Positions 1 to 8,707 of a stretch of DNA of 64,000 bases are shown here, in pieces. This DNA is from Thermatribacter sp964570785 (lineage in GTDB: Bacteria; Atribacterota; Atribacteria; Atribacterales; Thermatribacteraceae), in NCBI GenBank assembly GCA_964570785.1, contig CAZMZG010000001.1:18296-82295 (forward strand), in the 5' to 3' direction. The position numbers and the translations under genes were made by a program. A model generated the notes under the pieces. It was not told the DNA's origin, searched no databases, and was given only the letters and a program-made list of their open reading frames with translations. Each line of letters starts with the position of its first letter. Position 1 is the first letter of the stretch.

Positions 1-1795
1 CTTTAATGATCAACCAGGTGTCTTTTGGTTTCTCCCGGCGTATAGGAACTGGTATTTCCTTTTTTTTGCTCAAGTATAGGCCGGTTAAACTCTGAGGATT
101 GTTCATTATCTCTTGGGGTGTGCCCAGAGCAGTAATTCGCCCACCCTCTTCTCCTGCTCCTGGTCCAATGTCTATGATGTAGTCTGCGCTCTTGATGGTT
201 TCTTCATCATGTTCCACTACTATTACTGTGTTGCCTAAGTCGCGGAGCCTTTTGAGGGTACCTATAAGTTTCTGGTTATCTCGGGGATGAAGGCCGATAG
301 TGGGTTCGTCCAGCACATAAAGTACGCCTACCAGCCCGGAACCTATCTGGGTAGCCAGTCGTATGCGCTGGGATTCCCCTCCAGAAAGAGTTGAGGCAGG
401 TCGGTTAAGAGTAAGGTAGTCCAGGCCTACTTCTTTCAGAAACGTTAAACGAGATCTTATTTCTCTCAGTAGGGGTTCAGCTATGGTTTCCTGGTTGCCA
501 GAAAATCGTAAATTTGTGAAAAACTTTTTTAACTCTGCAATGGTTAACCTGGAAAGATCTCCTATAGAAAAACCCTTGATTTTAACGGCTAAGCTTTCTT
601 TGCGTAACCTATCTCCCTTACACTCGGGGCAGGTTTTGGTTGCCATAAAAGGAGCTACTTCGTCTCTTTCCCACCAGTATTCAGAATTTAATTTCCGCTC
701 AAGAAAAGTGATAACTCCTTCAAATTCACCTTTGCCATAAAATATGGTGTTGCGTTCTTCTTCGCTGAGTTTTTCAAGAGGTACGCTGGTGGGTATTCCC
801 ATTCGTTCCAGCTGTTTTTTTACCCTGTTTTGTAGGTAAAAACTTTCATCTTCCCAGGGAAGGATGGCGCCTTCTTGAATGCTTTTTGACCAATCAGGTG
901 CCACCAGTCCGGGATCGATAAAAGTGAGATAACCAATACCCCCGCAGGCGGGACAAGCTCCATAGGGATTATTAAAAGAAAACATGCGGGGAGTTATTTC
1001 TGGAAAGCTTATGCCACAATTGGGGCAGGCAAAATGTTCACTGAAAATCTCTTCTCTTTCTCTTTTTTCTTGGTAGATTTTTACTTTCATGAATCCCTTG
1101 CCATATCTGAGAGCGATTTCCACTGAGTCAGCGATTCGGCGATGAGCCTCTTTTTCGACCAGCAAGCGGTCTACGACCAGGTCTATTTCGTGCTTTTTGT
1201 TGCGATCCAGTTCTATGTTTTCCCAATCTTCAAGCTCCAGCATCTCACCGTCTATTATCACCCTCGCAAAGCCATTTTTAAGAAGATCACTAAGTAGCTT
1301 TTTGTACTCTCCCTTTCTGCCCCTTACCAGAGGAGATAGAATTGCTATCCTGCTACCTTTTGGTAGCTGCATTATTTCGTCGGTGATTTGTTGTACAGTC
1401 TGAGAGGTTATGCGTTTTCCACACTCCGGACAGAATACCTCTCCACACCGCGCGAAAAGAACTCTCATATAGTCGTAAACCTCGGTCACAGTGCCCACAG
1501 TAGAACGAGGGTTGTGGGAGGTAGCTTTTTGATTAATGGCTATCGTGGGGGAAAGACCTTCTATAGAATCTACGTCGGGTTTTTCCATCTTTTCCAGGAA
1601 CTGACGAGCGTAGGAAGATAGTGATTCAAGGTAACGCCTCTGTCCTTCTGCGTAAAGTGTATCGAAAGCCAAGGAGGACTTTCCGGAGCCGCTCAATCCA
1701 GTGATAACTACCAGCTGGTTACGCGGTATTTTAACATCAATGTTTTTTAAATTGTGCTCCCGAGCTCCTTTAACTAAAATGTATTCAAATTTCAT
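1..1795 (-). CDS. uvrA: UvrABC excinuclease subunit A (N-terminal part, cut by window edge)
   Basis: UvrA is the ATPase that scans DNA for lesions and loads UvrB in nucleotide excision repair. About 598 codons are visible from the ATG at 1795; the C-terminal ABC half lies outside the window. Visible motifs are the first Walker A (GLSGSGKSS, about residues 33-41), a CPECG/CPNCG zinc-binding region, the ABC signature LSGGESQR near 380 and the Walker B region LDEPTIGLHPRD near 310. The start overlaps the end of uvrB by 11 nt, so the two are probably translationally coupled and the operon reads uvrB then uvrA. Identification is secure. Confidence 0.97.
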   Translation of the reverse strand, partial: MKFEYILVKGAREHNLKNIDVKIPRNQLVVITGLSGSGKSSLAFDTLYAEGQRRYLESLSSYARQFLEKMEKPDVDSIEGLSPTIAINQKATSHNPRSTVGTVTEVYDYMRVLFARCGEVFCPECGKRITSQTVQQITDEIMQLPKGSRIAILSPLVRGRKGEYKKLLSDLLKNGFARVIIDGEMLELEDWENIELDRNKKHEIDLVVDRLLVEKEAHRRIADSVEIALRYGKGFMKVKIYQEKREREEIFSEHFACPNCGISFPEITPRMFSFNNPYGACPACGGIGYLTFIDPGLVAPDWSKSIQEGAILPWEDESFYLQNRVKKQLERMGIPTSVPLEKLSEEERNTIFYGKGEFEGVITFLERKLNSEYWWERDEVAPFMATKTCPECKGDRLRKESLAVKIKGFSIGDLSRLTIAELKKFFTNLRFSGNQETIAEPLLREIRSRLTFLKEVGLDYLTLNRPASTLSGGESQRIRLATQIGSGLVGVLYVLDEPTIGLHPRDNQKLIGTLKRLRDLGNTVIVVEHDEETIKSADYIIDIGPGAGEEGGRITALGTPQEIMNNPQSLTGLYLSKKKEIPVPIRREKPKDTWLIIK

Positions 1796-3788
1796 TTCCT
1801 GACACCTTTCGGAGATTGTTTTTTTCTTTTTTAAGGCGTGTTATCTCATCTCGCAGAAGGGCAGCTTTTTCAAATTCAAGGTTTTGGGCTGCCTTCCACA
1901 TTTCCTGAGTAAGGAGTTCAATTCGTTTTTTAAGACTGGTAGCACCAGTTTTTTCGAGAATGTGCAAGGCAGCCTCTTCTTCTTTGGTTAGTCCGACGAT
2001 TTCCGGTATAAGGCTTTTGATTTCTTTTTGAATGCCTTTTGGTACAATGCCGTTTTTTCGGTTGAATTCCTCTTGGATTTTTCTTCGGCGCCTGGTTTCC
2101 TGTACAGCTTTTTCTATCGATTCAGTGATTTTATCAGCGTATAAAATAGCTCTTCCTTCCACGTTACGGGCTGCTCTACCAATGGTTTGGATTAGAGAAA
2201 CCTCTGATCGCAGAAAACCTTCTTTATCTGCATCAAGCACAGCTACCAACCCTACTTCAGGAAGGTCCAACCCTTCACGCAAGAGGTTTACTCCTACCAG
2301 CACATCGAATTTTCCTTCTCTCAATTCTTTGATTATGCGTGCCCTTTCTAAGGTGTCGATTTCCGAATGTAAATATTTTACCCGGATACCTTCTTCATTT
2401 AAGTAGTCACAGAGATTTTCTGCACCCTTTTTGGTGAGTGTGGTGACTAAGGTCCTGCTGCCTTTGCGGATTTCAGAGCGAATTTCCCCAAGCAAATCTT
2501 CGACCTGGCCAGTCGCAGGTTTTATTTCGACTTGGGGGTCCAGCAATCCTGTTGGGCGAATAAGCTGTTCAACAATCTGGTCACTTATTTCGAGTTCATA
2601 ATAACTTGGGGTAGCTGAGACGAAGAGACACTGGTTGATTTTGCTGGTGAATTCTTCAAAAGTTAAAGGTCGATTGTCAAATGCAGAAGGAAGACGAAAG
2701 CCAAATTCTACCAGAGATTCTTTGCGAGAGTGGTCTCCTTCATACATGCCTTTGAGTTGAGGAATTGTAACGTGTGATTCATCAATTATGACCAGAAAGT
2801 CTTTGGGGAAGTAGTCAAGAAGTGTATAAGGTGGTTCGCCGGGTTTTCTCCCGTCCAGATGTCGAGAATAATTTTCGATTCCCGGACAGTATCCGGTTTC
2901 TCGAAGCAGCTCAAGGTCGTAAAGGGTTCTACGCTTTATTCTTTCTGCTTCGGTGATTCTACCTTGCGAAAGAAAGTACTGCACTCGCTCTTCCATTTCT
3001 TCTTCTATGTTTTTGAGTGCTTTTTCAAAAATGAGTTGGTCAGCAAGGTAATGTTTAGCTGGATATATAAACACCTCATCAAGTCTCTGGATAGTTTTCC
3101 CGCTGACTGGATCAGTAATTTTTATGGCTTCGAGTTCCTCTCCCCAGAACTCAAAGCGGAGAGCCTTATCACTGTAGGCTGGAAAAAGCTCGACGGTATC
3201 ACCTTTGATTCTGAAAGTGCCATTTTTAAACTCAATTTCATTGCGTTCGTAGAGAAGATCAACAAGTTTTCTAACAAAAGTATCTCTTGAATACAGATTA
3301 CCTCTTTTAACATGAAAGACTCTTTTCTGATATTCTGCTGGAGAGCCGATCCCATAAATACAGGATACAGAGGCTACTATTATTACATCCTTTCTTTCCA
3401 TGAGTGAGCTTGTTGCCTTGAGGCGCATCCTATCTATCTGCTCGTTGATAGAGGCATCTTTTTCGATGTAGAGATCATATTCTGGCACATAAGCTTCGGG
3501 TTGATAATAGTCGTAGTAGCTCACGAAGTATTCAACGGCATTTTCAGGGAAAAAGGTTCTCATTTCACTATAAAGCTGAGCAGCCAGAGTTTTATTGTGG
3601 GATATGATTAGAGTAGGTTTTCCAAGAACTGCGATTACGTTTGCCATAGTGAAAGTTTTTCCAGATCCCGTTACCCCAATCAGGGTCTGGTATCTATATC
3701 CTTTCTCAAAACCTGTTTTAATCTTCTGTATGGCTTGAGGTTGATCTCCACAGGGTTTGAATTGAGAAATTAATTTGAAAGTTTTCAT
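1785..3788 (-). CDS. uvrB: UvrABC excinuclease subunit B
   Basis: UvrB is the DNA-damage-verifying helicase-like subunit of nucleotide excision repair; it receives lesions from UvrA and recruits UvrC. The protein is 667 residues, normal for the family. It has the P-loop GVTGSGKTFT near the N terminus, a YYDYYQPEAY beta-hairpin motif, the helicase motif VIDESHVT, and a C-terminal UVR motif (LRDEITRLKKE) for contact with UvrA or UvrC. The ATG at 3788 is chosen because a purine-rich AAGGAAGCAAGG precedes it; an upstream TTG at 3827 would add 13 unlikely residues. It follows coaE by 61 nt and overlaps uvrA. Confidence 0.97.
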   Translation of the reverse strand: MKTFKLISQFKPCGDQPQAIQKIKTGFEKGYRYQTLIGVTGSGKTFTMANVIAVLGKPTLIISHNKTLAAQLYSEMRTFFPENAVEYFVSYYDYYQPEAYVPEYDLYIEKDASINEQIDRMRLKATSSLMERKDVIIVASVSCIYGIGSPAEYQKRVFHVKRGNLYSRDTFVRKLVDLLYERNEIEFKNGTFRIKGDTVELFPAYSDKALRFEFWGEELEAIKITDPVSGKTIQRLDEVFIYPAKHYLADQLIFEKALKNIEEEMEERVQYFLSQGRITEAERIKRRTLYDLELLRETGYCPGIENYSRHLDGRKPGEPPYTLLDYFPKDFLVIIDESHVTIPQLKGMYEGDHSRKESLVEFGFRLPSAFDNRPLTFEEFTSKINQCLFVSATPSYYELEISDQIVEQLIRPTGLLDPQVEIKPATGQVEDLLGEIRSEIRKGSRTLVTTLTKKGAENLCDYLNEEGIRVKYLHSEIDTLERARIIKELREGKFDVLVGVNLLREGLDLPEVGLVAVLDADKEGFLRSEVSLIQTIGRAARNVEGRAILYADKITESIEKAVQETRRRRKIQEEFNRKNGIVPKGIQKEIKSLIPEIVGLTKEEEAALHILEKTGATSLKKRIELLTQEMWKAAQNLEFEKAALLRDEITRLKKEKNNLRKVSGNEI

Positions 3789-3849
3789 GGGTTGCCTTGC
3801 TTCCTTTCCCACCTGAAGAGAAACCAAATTAGTTTTTATCTATTCCCGC

Positions 3850-4488
3850 TTAATTACTTTCAGAGCGAGAACAAGAGGAGATTATTTCCCATAACTTTTG
3901 GATTTCAAGCTTCAGTTTTTCTGGATTGTCATGATCATTGTTTATAATCAGGTCTGCTCTTTTCTCCAAGCATTTTTGGAAAAACTGACTTTTAACCAAC
4001 TGTTCTGCTTCCGAGATAAATAAACCCCTTTTGAGGAGTCTTTCTTTTTGGATTTTGGGGTGGGCTTTAATTATCACGAGGTAGTCCAGCATAGGGTAAA
4101 ATCCACCCTCCCATAGAGTAGCTCCGTTGATAATGATTAAAGGATAACCGGTCGATTTCGAAATGATCTTTTTTGTTTCCCAGTATATGAGAGGGTGCGT
4201 TATCTGGTTCAGTAAAAGCAACGTTTTTCTATTCCTAAAGACTATCTTTCTCAATTTATGCCGGCAGAGATTTCCCTTTGAATCAAGGATTCTTGTTCCC
4301 CAGGTTTTAACAACCGCTTTCCAGATGGAACCCCCTTTTTTAGAGAGGTTTTTGGCGACAACATCCAGGTCAATAATTCTGGTTGTTTGGGGATCAAAAA
4401 ACGAACACAAAGTGTTTTTGCCAGTACAACTGCCTCCGCCTATACCAATAATTAAGGGTTTTTTAGGAGCTACAGTAGAGTTCAACAT
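3850..4488 (-). CDS. coaE: Dephospho-CoA kinase (divergent)
   Basis: Predicted last enzyme of coenzyme A synthesis, phosphorylating the 3'-hydroxyl of dephospho-CoA. The protein is 212 residues. Family marks are an N-terminal P-loop (GGGSCTGKNT, about residues 17-26), the IDLDVVAKNL stretch matching the substrate Asp region, the NQITHPLI segment and the late VIIKAHPKIQKERLLKR helix. The P-loop reads GKNT where most CoaE proteins have GKS or GKT, a conservative but unusual change. Its first 26 nt overlap the 3' end of glgA, which indicates coupling. The assignment rests on overall pattern, so moderate to high confidence. Confidence 0.82.
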   Translation of the reverse strand: MLNSTVAPKKPLIIGIGGGSCTGKNTLCSFFDPQTTRIIDLDVVAKNLSKKGGSIWKAVVKTWGTRILDSKGNLCRHKLRKIVFRNRKTLLLLNQITHPLIYWETKKIISKSTGYPLIIINGATLWEGGFYPMLDYLVIIKAHPKIQKERLLKRGLFISEAEQLVKSQFFQKCLEKRADLIINNDHDNPEKLKLEIQKLWEIISSCSRSESN

Positions 4489-5896
4489 ACTTGTCTATGG
4501 TTTTGTTCCACGAAAAATCAGATTCCATGGCATTTTTGATTATCAGATTCCATAAATCTTTTTTATGCCGGTAGGTTTCGAAAGCTCTCTGTATTGTTTT
4601 AAGCAATTCCCCAGTTTTGTATTCGTAGAAGTGGAAGCCGGTATTAAGTCGTGGGTTAAAAGGGTAATCTACTATGGTGTCAGCAAGTCCTCCTACTTTC
4701 CTGGCCACGGGGATGCTGCCATAACGCATTGCAATAAGTTGGCTTATTCCACAGGGTTCAAACCGTGAAGGCATCACGAATATATCTGATGCTCCATAGG
4801 CCAAACGAGCCAGTTGCTCATCAAATCGTATTTCTACTCTAACGTTAGGGTATTTTTTTTCCAGTTCTTTAAGTCCAAGCTCGTAGATTTCTTCTCCTGT
4901 CCCCATAAAAAACCAGAAAGCAGGAATCTGAAAGAAAGAATCGGGTTGAGCAAGAATTAGTTCTGACCCCTTCTGTCTGACCAGGCGTGCAATCATGGTT
5001 AAGAGCGGCTTGTTTTCAGAATCAGTGCCCATTTTTTGACCAAAGAAATCTTTTAAAAAATGTTTTTTGTTTTCCAGTTTGCCTTCCAGCCTTTTTGATG
5101 AAAATCCTTTCACCAGGCAGGAATCGCTCTGGGGATCGTATTCTTCGGTATCGATGCCGTTCACGATACCGATGAACCTTTTTTTACTGGCAAGAGCCCT
5201 TATTAAACCGTCCAGTCCTTCTCCAAACTCGGGAGAAGTTATTTCCTTAGCGTAAGTGGGACTTACAGTAGTGACTACATCTGCAAAGATAAGGCCTGCT
5301 TTCAGAAGGTTAAGGTTACCGTAGTATTCGAGGTATTCATGGCTAAAAAAATTGTAGGGCAAGTTCAACAGACGGAGCAAATCGCTTTTGCCTATTCCTT
5401 GATAGGCAAGGTTATGGATTGTGAAAATCGTTTTTACTGGTTTGCCTCGGTAGGGAGGCCAGTAAATTTTAATGTAAGCACAAAGCAGGGCGCTTTGCCA
5501 GTCATGGCAGTGGATAATGAATTCCTCTTCCTGAATGCGCACCAGATATTCGAAAATGGCCCTGGAGAAAAAGATGAATCGTTCTATATCATCCTGATAC
5601 CCGTAGATACGTTCGCGATTGAAAAATCTATCATTGCAGACGGCAACCAAGCTCTGCTGAGGCTCCAGTTTTGCCTCATAGAAACTTGCTTTGACGGTAG
5701 TTTCTCCGAACAGGAAATCTACTTCTCTTTCCGACTTCTCTACTGAGTAATTAAAAAGGCTTGGATAACCTGGAACGAAGAGGCGGGTTTTTATTCCACG
5801 CCTGGGAAGGTATTTAAACAGAGCTCCCACTACGTCACCCATTCCCCCAGCTTTAGCGTAGGGATATGCTTCTGGGGATACCAGAATTACCTCCAT
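4463..5896 (-). CDS. glgA: Glycogen (starch) synthase, GT5 family
   Basis: Transfers glucose from ADP-glucose to growing alpha-1,4-glucan in the cytoplasm. The 477-residue length is standard. The N-terminal KAGGMGDVVG motif (residues 15-24) is the ADP-glucose binding KxGGL-type signature. The C-terminal GT-B half carries the EPCGISQLIAM motif and a VGGLADT loop, as expected for bacterial glycogen synthases. The start codon shares one base with the polA-like stop (TAATG), and the 3' end overlaps coaE. No other glycogen gene is nearby, so its place in a DNA-repair/CoA operon is unexplained. Confidence 0.95.
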   Translation of the reverse strand: MEVILVSPEAYPYAKAGGMGDVVGALFKYLPRRGIKTRLFVPGYPSLFNYSVEKSEREVDFLFGETTVKASFYEAKLEPQQSLVAVCNDRFFNRERIYGYQDDIERFIFFSRAIFEYLVRIQEEEFIIHCHDWQSALLCAYIKIYWPPYRGKPVKTIFTIHNLAYQGIGKSDLLRLLNLPYNFFSHEYLEYYGNLNLLKAGLIFADVVTTVSPTYAKEITSPEFGEGLDGLIRALASKKRFIGIVNGIDTEEYDPQSDSCLVKGFSSKRLEGKLENKKHFLKDFFGQKMGTDSENKPLLTMIARLVRQKGSELILAQPDSFFQIPAFWFFMGTGEEIYELGLKELEKKYPNVRVEIRFDEQLARLAYGASDIFVMPSRFEPCGISQLIAMRYGSIPVARKVGGLADTIVDYPFNPRLNTGFHFYEYKTGELLKTIQRAFETYRHKKDLWNLIIKNAMESDFSWNKTIDKYVELYCSS

Positions 5897-7755
5897 TATA
5901 AAACCTCCTCTGCGCTTTCCTCTTTTATGCCGACCTGCACTTCAAAACTATTTTTTGCTTTTAGCTGGATAGTTTTGCAGATGGATAATCGAGAACCATG
6001 TCTTGCTAAGAATTCTGATAGAGTGGGAAGAACTCCTTTTTGGTAAGGTATTTCTATTGTCTTTGTTCTAATATTTATTCTATCAAAATTGCAGCAAAAA
6101 AGAGCCCACAAAAGAGCTCTTTCGAGTTCGTTGGCCATAATTGCTGCGAGCTGTTTCTCTGCAATCACTCTTTCCCCTTTTGGCAAGTATCGTAAACCCA
6201 AAAGAGTCTGGTAAAGAATCCAGTTCTTCCAGGTTTCATGCCCCCCTTCTTTAATTATTTGCTTACTCTTTTTGAGCAATATCGAAGTATCTACAGTAAA
6301 GGTGATTTTGGAATTCCATTCAAAGAGAGAAAGTCCTGAGTGGGTAGAGGGTGGATTTTCCATTCTTTTGCCAGTGGGGAAGAAAAAGAAATTTTCCTGA
6401 AGTTTCGGTGATAAGTTTTTTTGTAGAGTTAATTCAACGTTTTTGTAGAATTCGATCAAAGAGGGCTGTGTTTCAAAGTTTTCTTTTGCCTTCTCAAATA
6501 TTTCCCAGTAATGGTTGAAGGCTGAGGGTCGAACCACAAAGAGTTTGTTGCTGATGAGAGATCGGTATTCTTCAGTTAGAGTTGGAAAGCTTAAAAACAG
6601 AACTATCTCTGCGTTTGGGTATTTAAGAGGTTGTTCTTCCAATGATTTTGCAAGTTTCTTGGAAAAAGCGAAAATAGGGTTGTGTATCATGATTTTTCCG
6701 GCTTCTTTTTTAAGTAGCTTTATCAGTTCGTTTTCTTCAAGTTGTAGGCATCCCGATTCTTTTTGAAGTAAGTAGTAAGAGGTTTTTTGGTTTGCAGAAT
6801 TGTCTGCGAGAACAAGACTTATCGCCTGAGCCAAAGGGGAACAGTTGTTGCTTGCATTTGGAATTTCCGAGTGCTCATCTCGCTTTTTAGCTAATCTTTC
6901 TATGATTTTATTAAATTCCAGTTTTTGAAGCTTAGCAAAAAGAGTATCCCAATTTACGCTTTTCCAGCTCCAGGGCTTGGTTAGCTCATCCCAATCGAGG
7001 GGTAGCTCTCTTTTTATTGTTAGGAGTTGCCGGTTTTCTTCAATGAGGTTCAGGTTCTCTTGAATGGCTCTCTTTAGTCGAGGTGACAATGACTCAACAT
7101 GTTTAATCAGGTTATCCAGGCTGCCAAACTTTTTAATAAGCTGTAGAGCAGTTTTTTCTCCGACACCGGTTATACCTTTTATATTATCTGATGGGTCACC
7201 ACATAGAGCTAGACAGTCAACAATTTGTTCTGGAGATATGGACCATTCTTGCATAAAACCCTCTAAGTCTATTTTCCGAAGTTGGGTCACCCCTCTTAAG
7301 GGTTTTAGTAGAATAGTGTTTTCGTCAAGCAATTGTAGAAAATCAAGATCTGAACTGAAAATAAGGATCAAGAATTTACCGCTAAGTTTTTTCTGAATGC
7401 TTCCTATGAGGTCGTCAGCTTCATAGCCGGCTTTTTCAATAACCTTTAAACCCAGAAGTTTTGCAATTTCTTTTGTATCTTTTATTTGGATTTTTAGGTC
7501 TTCTGGGGTTGGAGGACGTTGTGCTTTGTAGTCTTTTTGGATGTAATGACGGAAGGTTTTTTCAGGATAATCGAAAGCGACCACTATTGAAAAGGGTTTG
7601 TAATCGTCTACCACGCGCAGAAGCATGTTAAGAAAGCCGTAAGTGGCTCCAGTGGGCCTGCCCGCCGACGTTTGGAAACGTGGCAGAGCAAAGAAAGCTC
7701 TGTAAAGAAGCGAATTACCATCAATGAGAATGAATTTCTCTTTTTTATCAGCCAT
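5896..7755 (-). CDS. DNA polymerase I-like protein with 5'-nuclease domain but no recognisable polymerase domain
   Basis: The 619-residue protein begins as a standard DNA polymerase I 5'-3' exonuclease. It has LIDGNSLLYRAFFALP near residue 10, the VVAFDYPEKTFRH and DYKAQRPPTPE stretches, the metal ligands YEADDLIG and SSDLDFLQ, and the helix-hairpin-helix GDPSDNIKGITGVGEKTA. Residues about 300-470 resemble the inactive 3'-5' exonuclease-like module, ending in EFYKNVELTLQ. After that I see at most thumb-like remnants. Polymerase motif A (DYSQIELR type), the motif B helix and motif C (VHDE) are absent. It could act as a flap nuclease for Okazaki fragment processing. Start at ATG 7755; a longer frame would run into the tRNA gene. 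Confidence 0.8.
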   Translation of the reverse strand: MADKKEKFILIDGNSLLYRAFFALPRFQTSAGRPTGATYGFLNMLLRVVDDYKPFSIVVAFDYPEKTFRHYIQKDYKAQRPPTPEDLKIQIKDTKEIAKLLGLKVIEKAGYEADDLIGSIQKKLSGKFLILIFSSDLDFLQLLDENTILLKPLRGVTQLRKIDLEGFMQEWSISPEQIVDCLALCGDPSDNIKGITGVGEKTALQLIKKFGSLDNLIKHVESLSPRLKRAIQENLNLIEENRQLLTIKRELPLDWDELTKPWSWKSVNWDTLFAKLQKLEFNKIIERLAKKRDEHSEIPNASNNCSPLAQAISLVLADNSANQKTSYYLLQKESGCLQLEENELIKLLKKEAGKIMIHNPIFAFSKKLAKSLEEQPLKYPNAEIVLFLSFPTLTEEYRSLISNKLFVVRPSAFNHYWEIFEKAKENFETQPSLIEFYKNVELTLQKNLSPKLQENFFFFPTGKRMENPPSTHSGLSLFEWNSKITFTVDTSILLKKSKQIIKEGGHETWKNWILYQTLLGLRYLPKGERVIAEKQLAAIMANELERALLWALFCCNFDRINIRTKTIEIPYQKGVLPTLSEFLARHGSRLSICKTIQLKAKNSFEVQVGIKEESAEEVL

Positions 7756-7756
7756 A

Positions 7757-7784
7757 TTGACAGAGCGTTCCTTTTCCTTATAAT
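7757..7784 (+). promoter_or_regulatory. Consensus sigma-70/A promoter of tRNA-Leu(CAA)
   Basis: A perfect -35 TTGACA (7757-7762) and a perfect -10 TATAAT (7779-7784) are separated by 16 nt. Transcription should begin around 7791, a few bases before the tRNA. The -35 box sits 2 nt from the start codon of the divergent polA-like gene, so the two transcription units share this short space. Confidence 0.9.
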
Positions 7785-7796
7785 TCTTTGTGGAGT

Positions 7797-7884
7797 GCCG
7801 AAGTGGCGGAACTGGCAGACGCACTAGACTCAAAATCTAGCGAGCCTTGCGCTCGTGCGGGTTCGACTCCCGCCTTCGGCACCA
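7797..7884 (+). tRNA. tRNA-Leu (anticodon CAA)
   Basis: Class II tRNA. The acceptor arm GCCGAAG pairs with CTTCGGC at the 3' end. The anticodon stem CTAGA/TCTAG encloses loop CTCAAAA with anticodon CAA, reading UUG. A long variable arm (GAGCCTTGCGCTC) and the T-loop GTTCGACTC are present. The CCA end is encoded (7882-7884). Confidence 0.97.
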
Positions 7885-7886
7885 AA

Positions 7887-8699
7887 CTAAGGTTGGTCAA
7901 TAAAGAAGCTGGGTTGTGTTTTATCTTTGTTTTCTTCAACCGCAATTACTCCTTCTGTGTCTATTTCTAATGTCTCGATTGTCGCAACCTGTTCTTCTGG
8001 AATCCCTGCTTGCTGAGCAAACAGGAGCGCAAATATTTTTTTGGTCTGTTCTTGGGTAATAAGTTCCCCCTTTTTCAAATAAGAAAGCAGTTGATAAGTA
8101 ACAATGTCTTCCGGCTGAGGATTACTCGATATGTTTCGAACTGCTCGATTAACGGTAGATTTAAGATAAGGCGAAAAGAGGTTGCTTACCTTTTGAGTTG
8201 CCCAGTCAAGCACTTGGATTGCAATCAGCAAATTACCAAGGTTTTCACTTTTGCTAAGTAAGATTGCTCGGGGGAGGAACTCCTTCCACAGTTTTTCTGG
8301 GTTGGGTGGATTTTGTTCGCTGGAGAGAGAAACAAGATCGACATCCCTTTTGCCCCAAATTCGGGGGGCATAGGCAATCCATTTTTGGAATGCCTCCCTG
8401 TTGTTAGGAAAGGAAACAAGAATAGCAACCCATTCATTCAGGGCTCCAGGTAGGTCTCCAAGCTGCTCCAGAGTCTTGCCTAACCAATAACGTGCTTCCC
8501 AGAAATTAGGGTTAAGCTCCAGAGCTTTCTGGTATTCTTCTTTAGCTTTTTCGAATTTCTGCTGAGAGAAAAACAGGTATCCGTTTTGATAATGTGTTTT
8601 GGCTTCGTCTTGAGCCTGAAGGGGGCCAACCAGAAATAATAAAACCCATAAAGTAATTAGTGGGAAGATTAAACAGCTTTTTATTGTTTTTTGTTTCAT
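7887..8699 (-). CDS. Exported TPR-repeat protein
   Basis: I recognise the architecture but not a specific gene. The 270-residue protein starts with a Sec signal peptide: a basic KQKTIK stretch, a hydrophobic core of about 20 residues, and a probable cleavage site after PLQA. At least two tetratricopeptide repeats follow (NGYLFFSQQKFEKAKEEYQ and the next 34-residue unit). The C-terminal half is helical with no known motif. It is the last gene of the guaB-dnaE operon. ATG 8699 is preferred over TTG 8711 because GAGGTGG lies 5 nt upstream. Likely an envelope scaffold protein; function unknown. Confidence 0.8.
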   Translation of the reverse strand: MKQKTIKSCLIFPLITLWVLLFLVGPLQAQDEAKTHYQNGYLFFSQQKFEKAKEEYQKALELNPNFWEARYWLGKTLEQLGDLPGALNEWVAILVSFPNNREAFQKWIAYAPRIWGKRDVDLVSLSSEQNPPNPEKLWKEFLPRAILLSKSENLGNLLIAIQVLDWATQKVSNLFSPYLKSTVNRAVRNISSNPQPEDIVTYQLLSYLKKGELITQEQTKKIFALLFAQQAGIPEEQVATIETLEIDTEGVIAVEENKDKTQPSFFIDQP

Positions 8700-8707
8700 A
8701 TCCCACC

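Noticed and set aside
7755..7833. Longer polA-like reading frame running into the tRNA gene
   Set aside because: It would encode the antisense of tRNA-Leu and its promoter; the ATG at 7755 gives the normal PolI N terminus.
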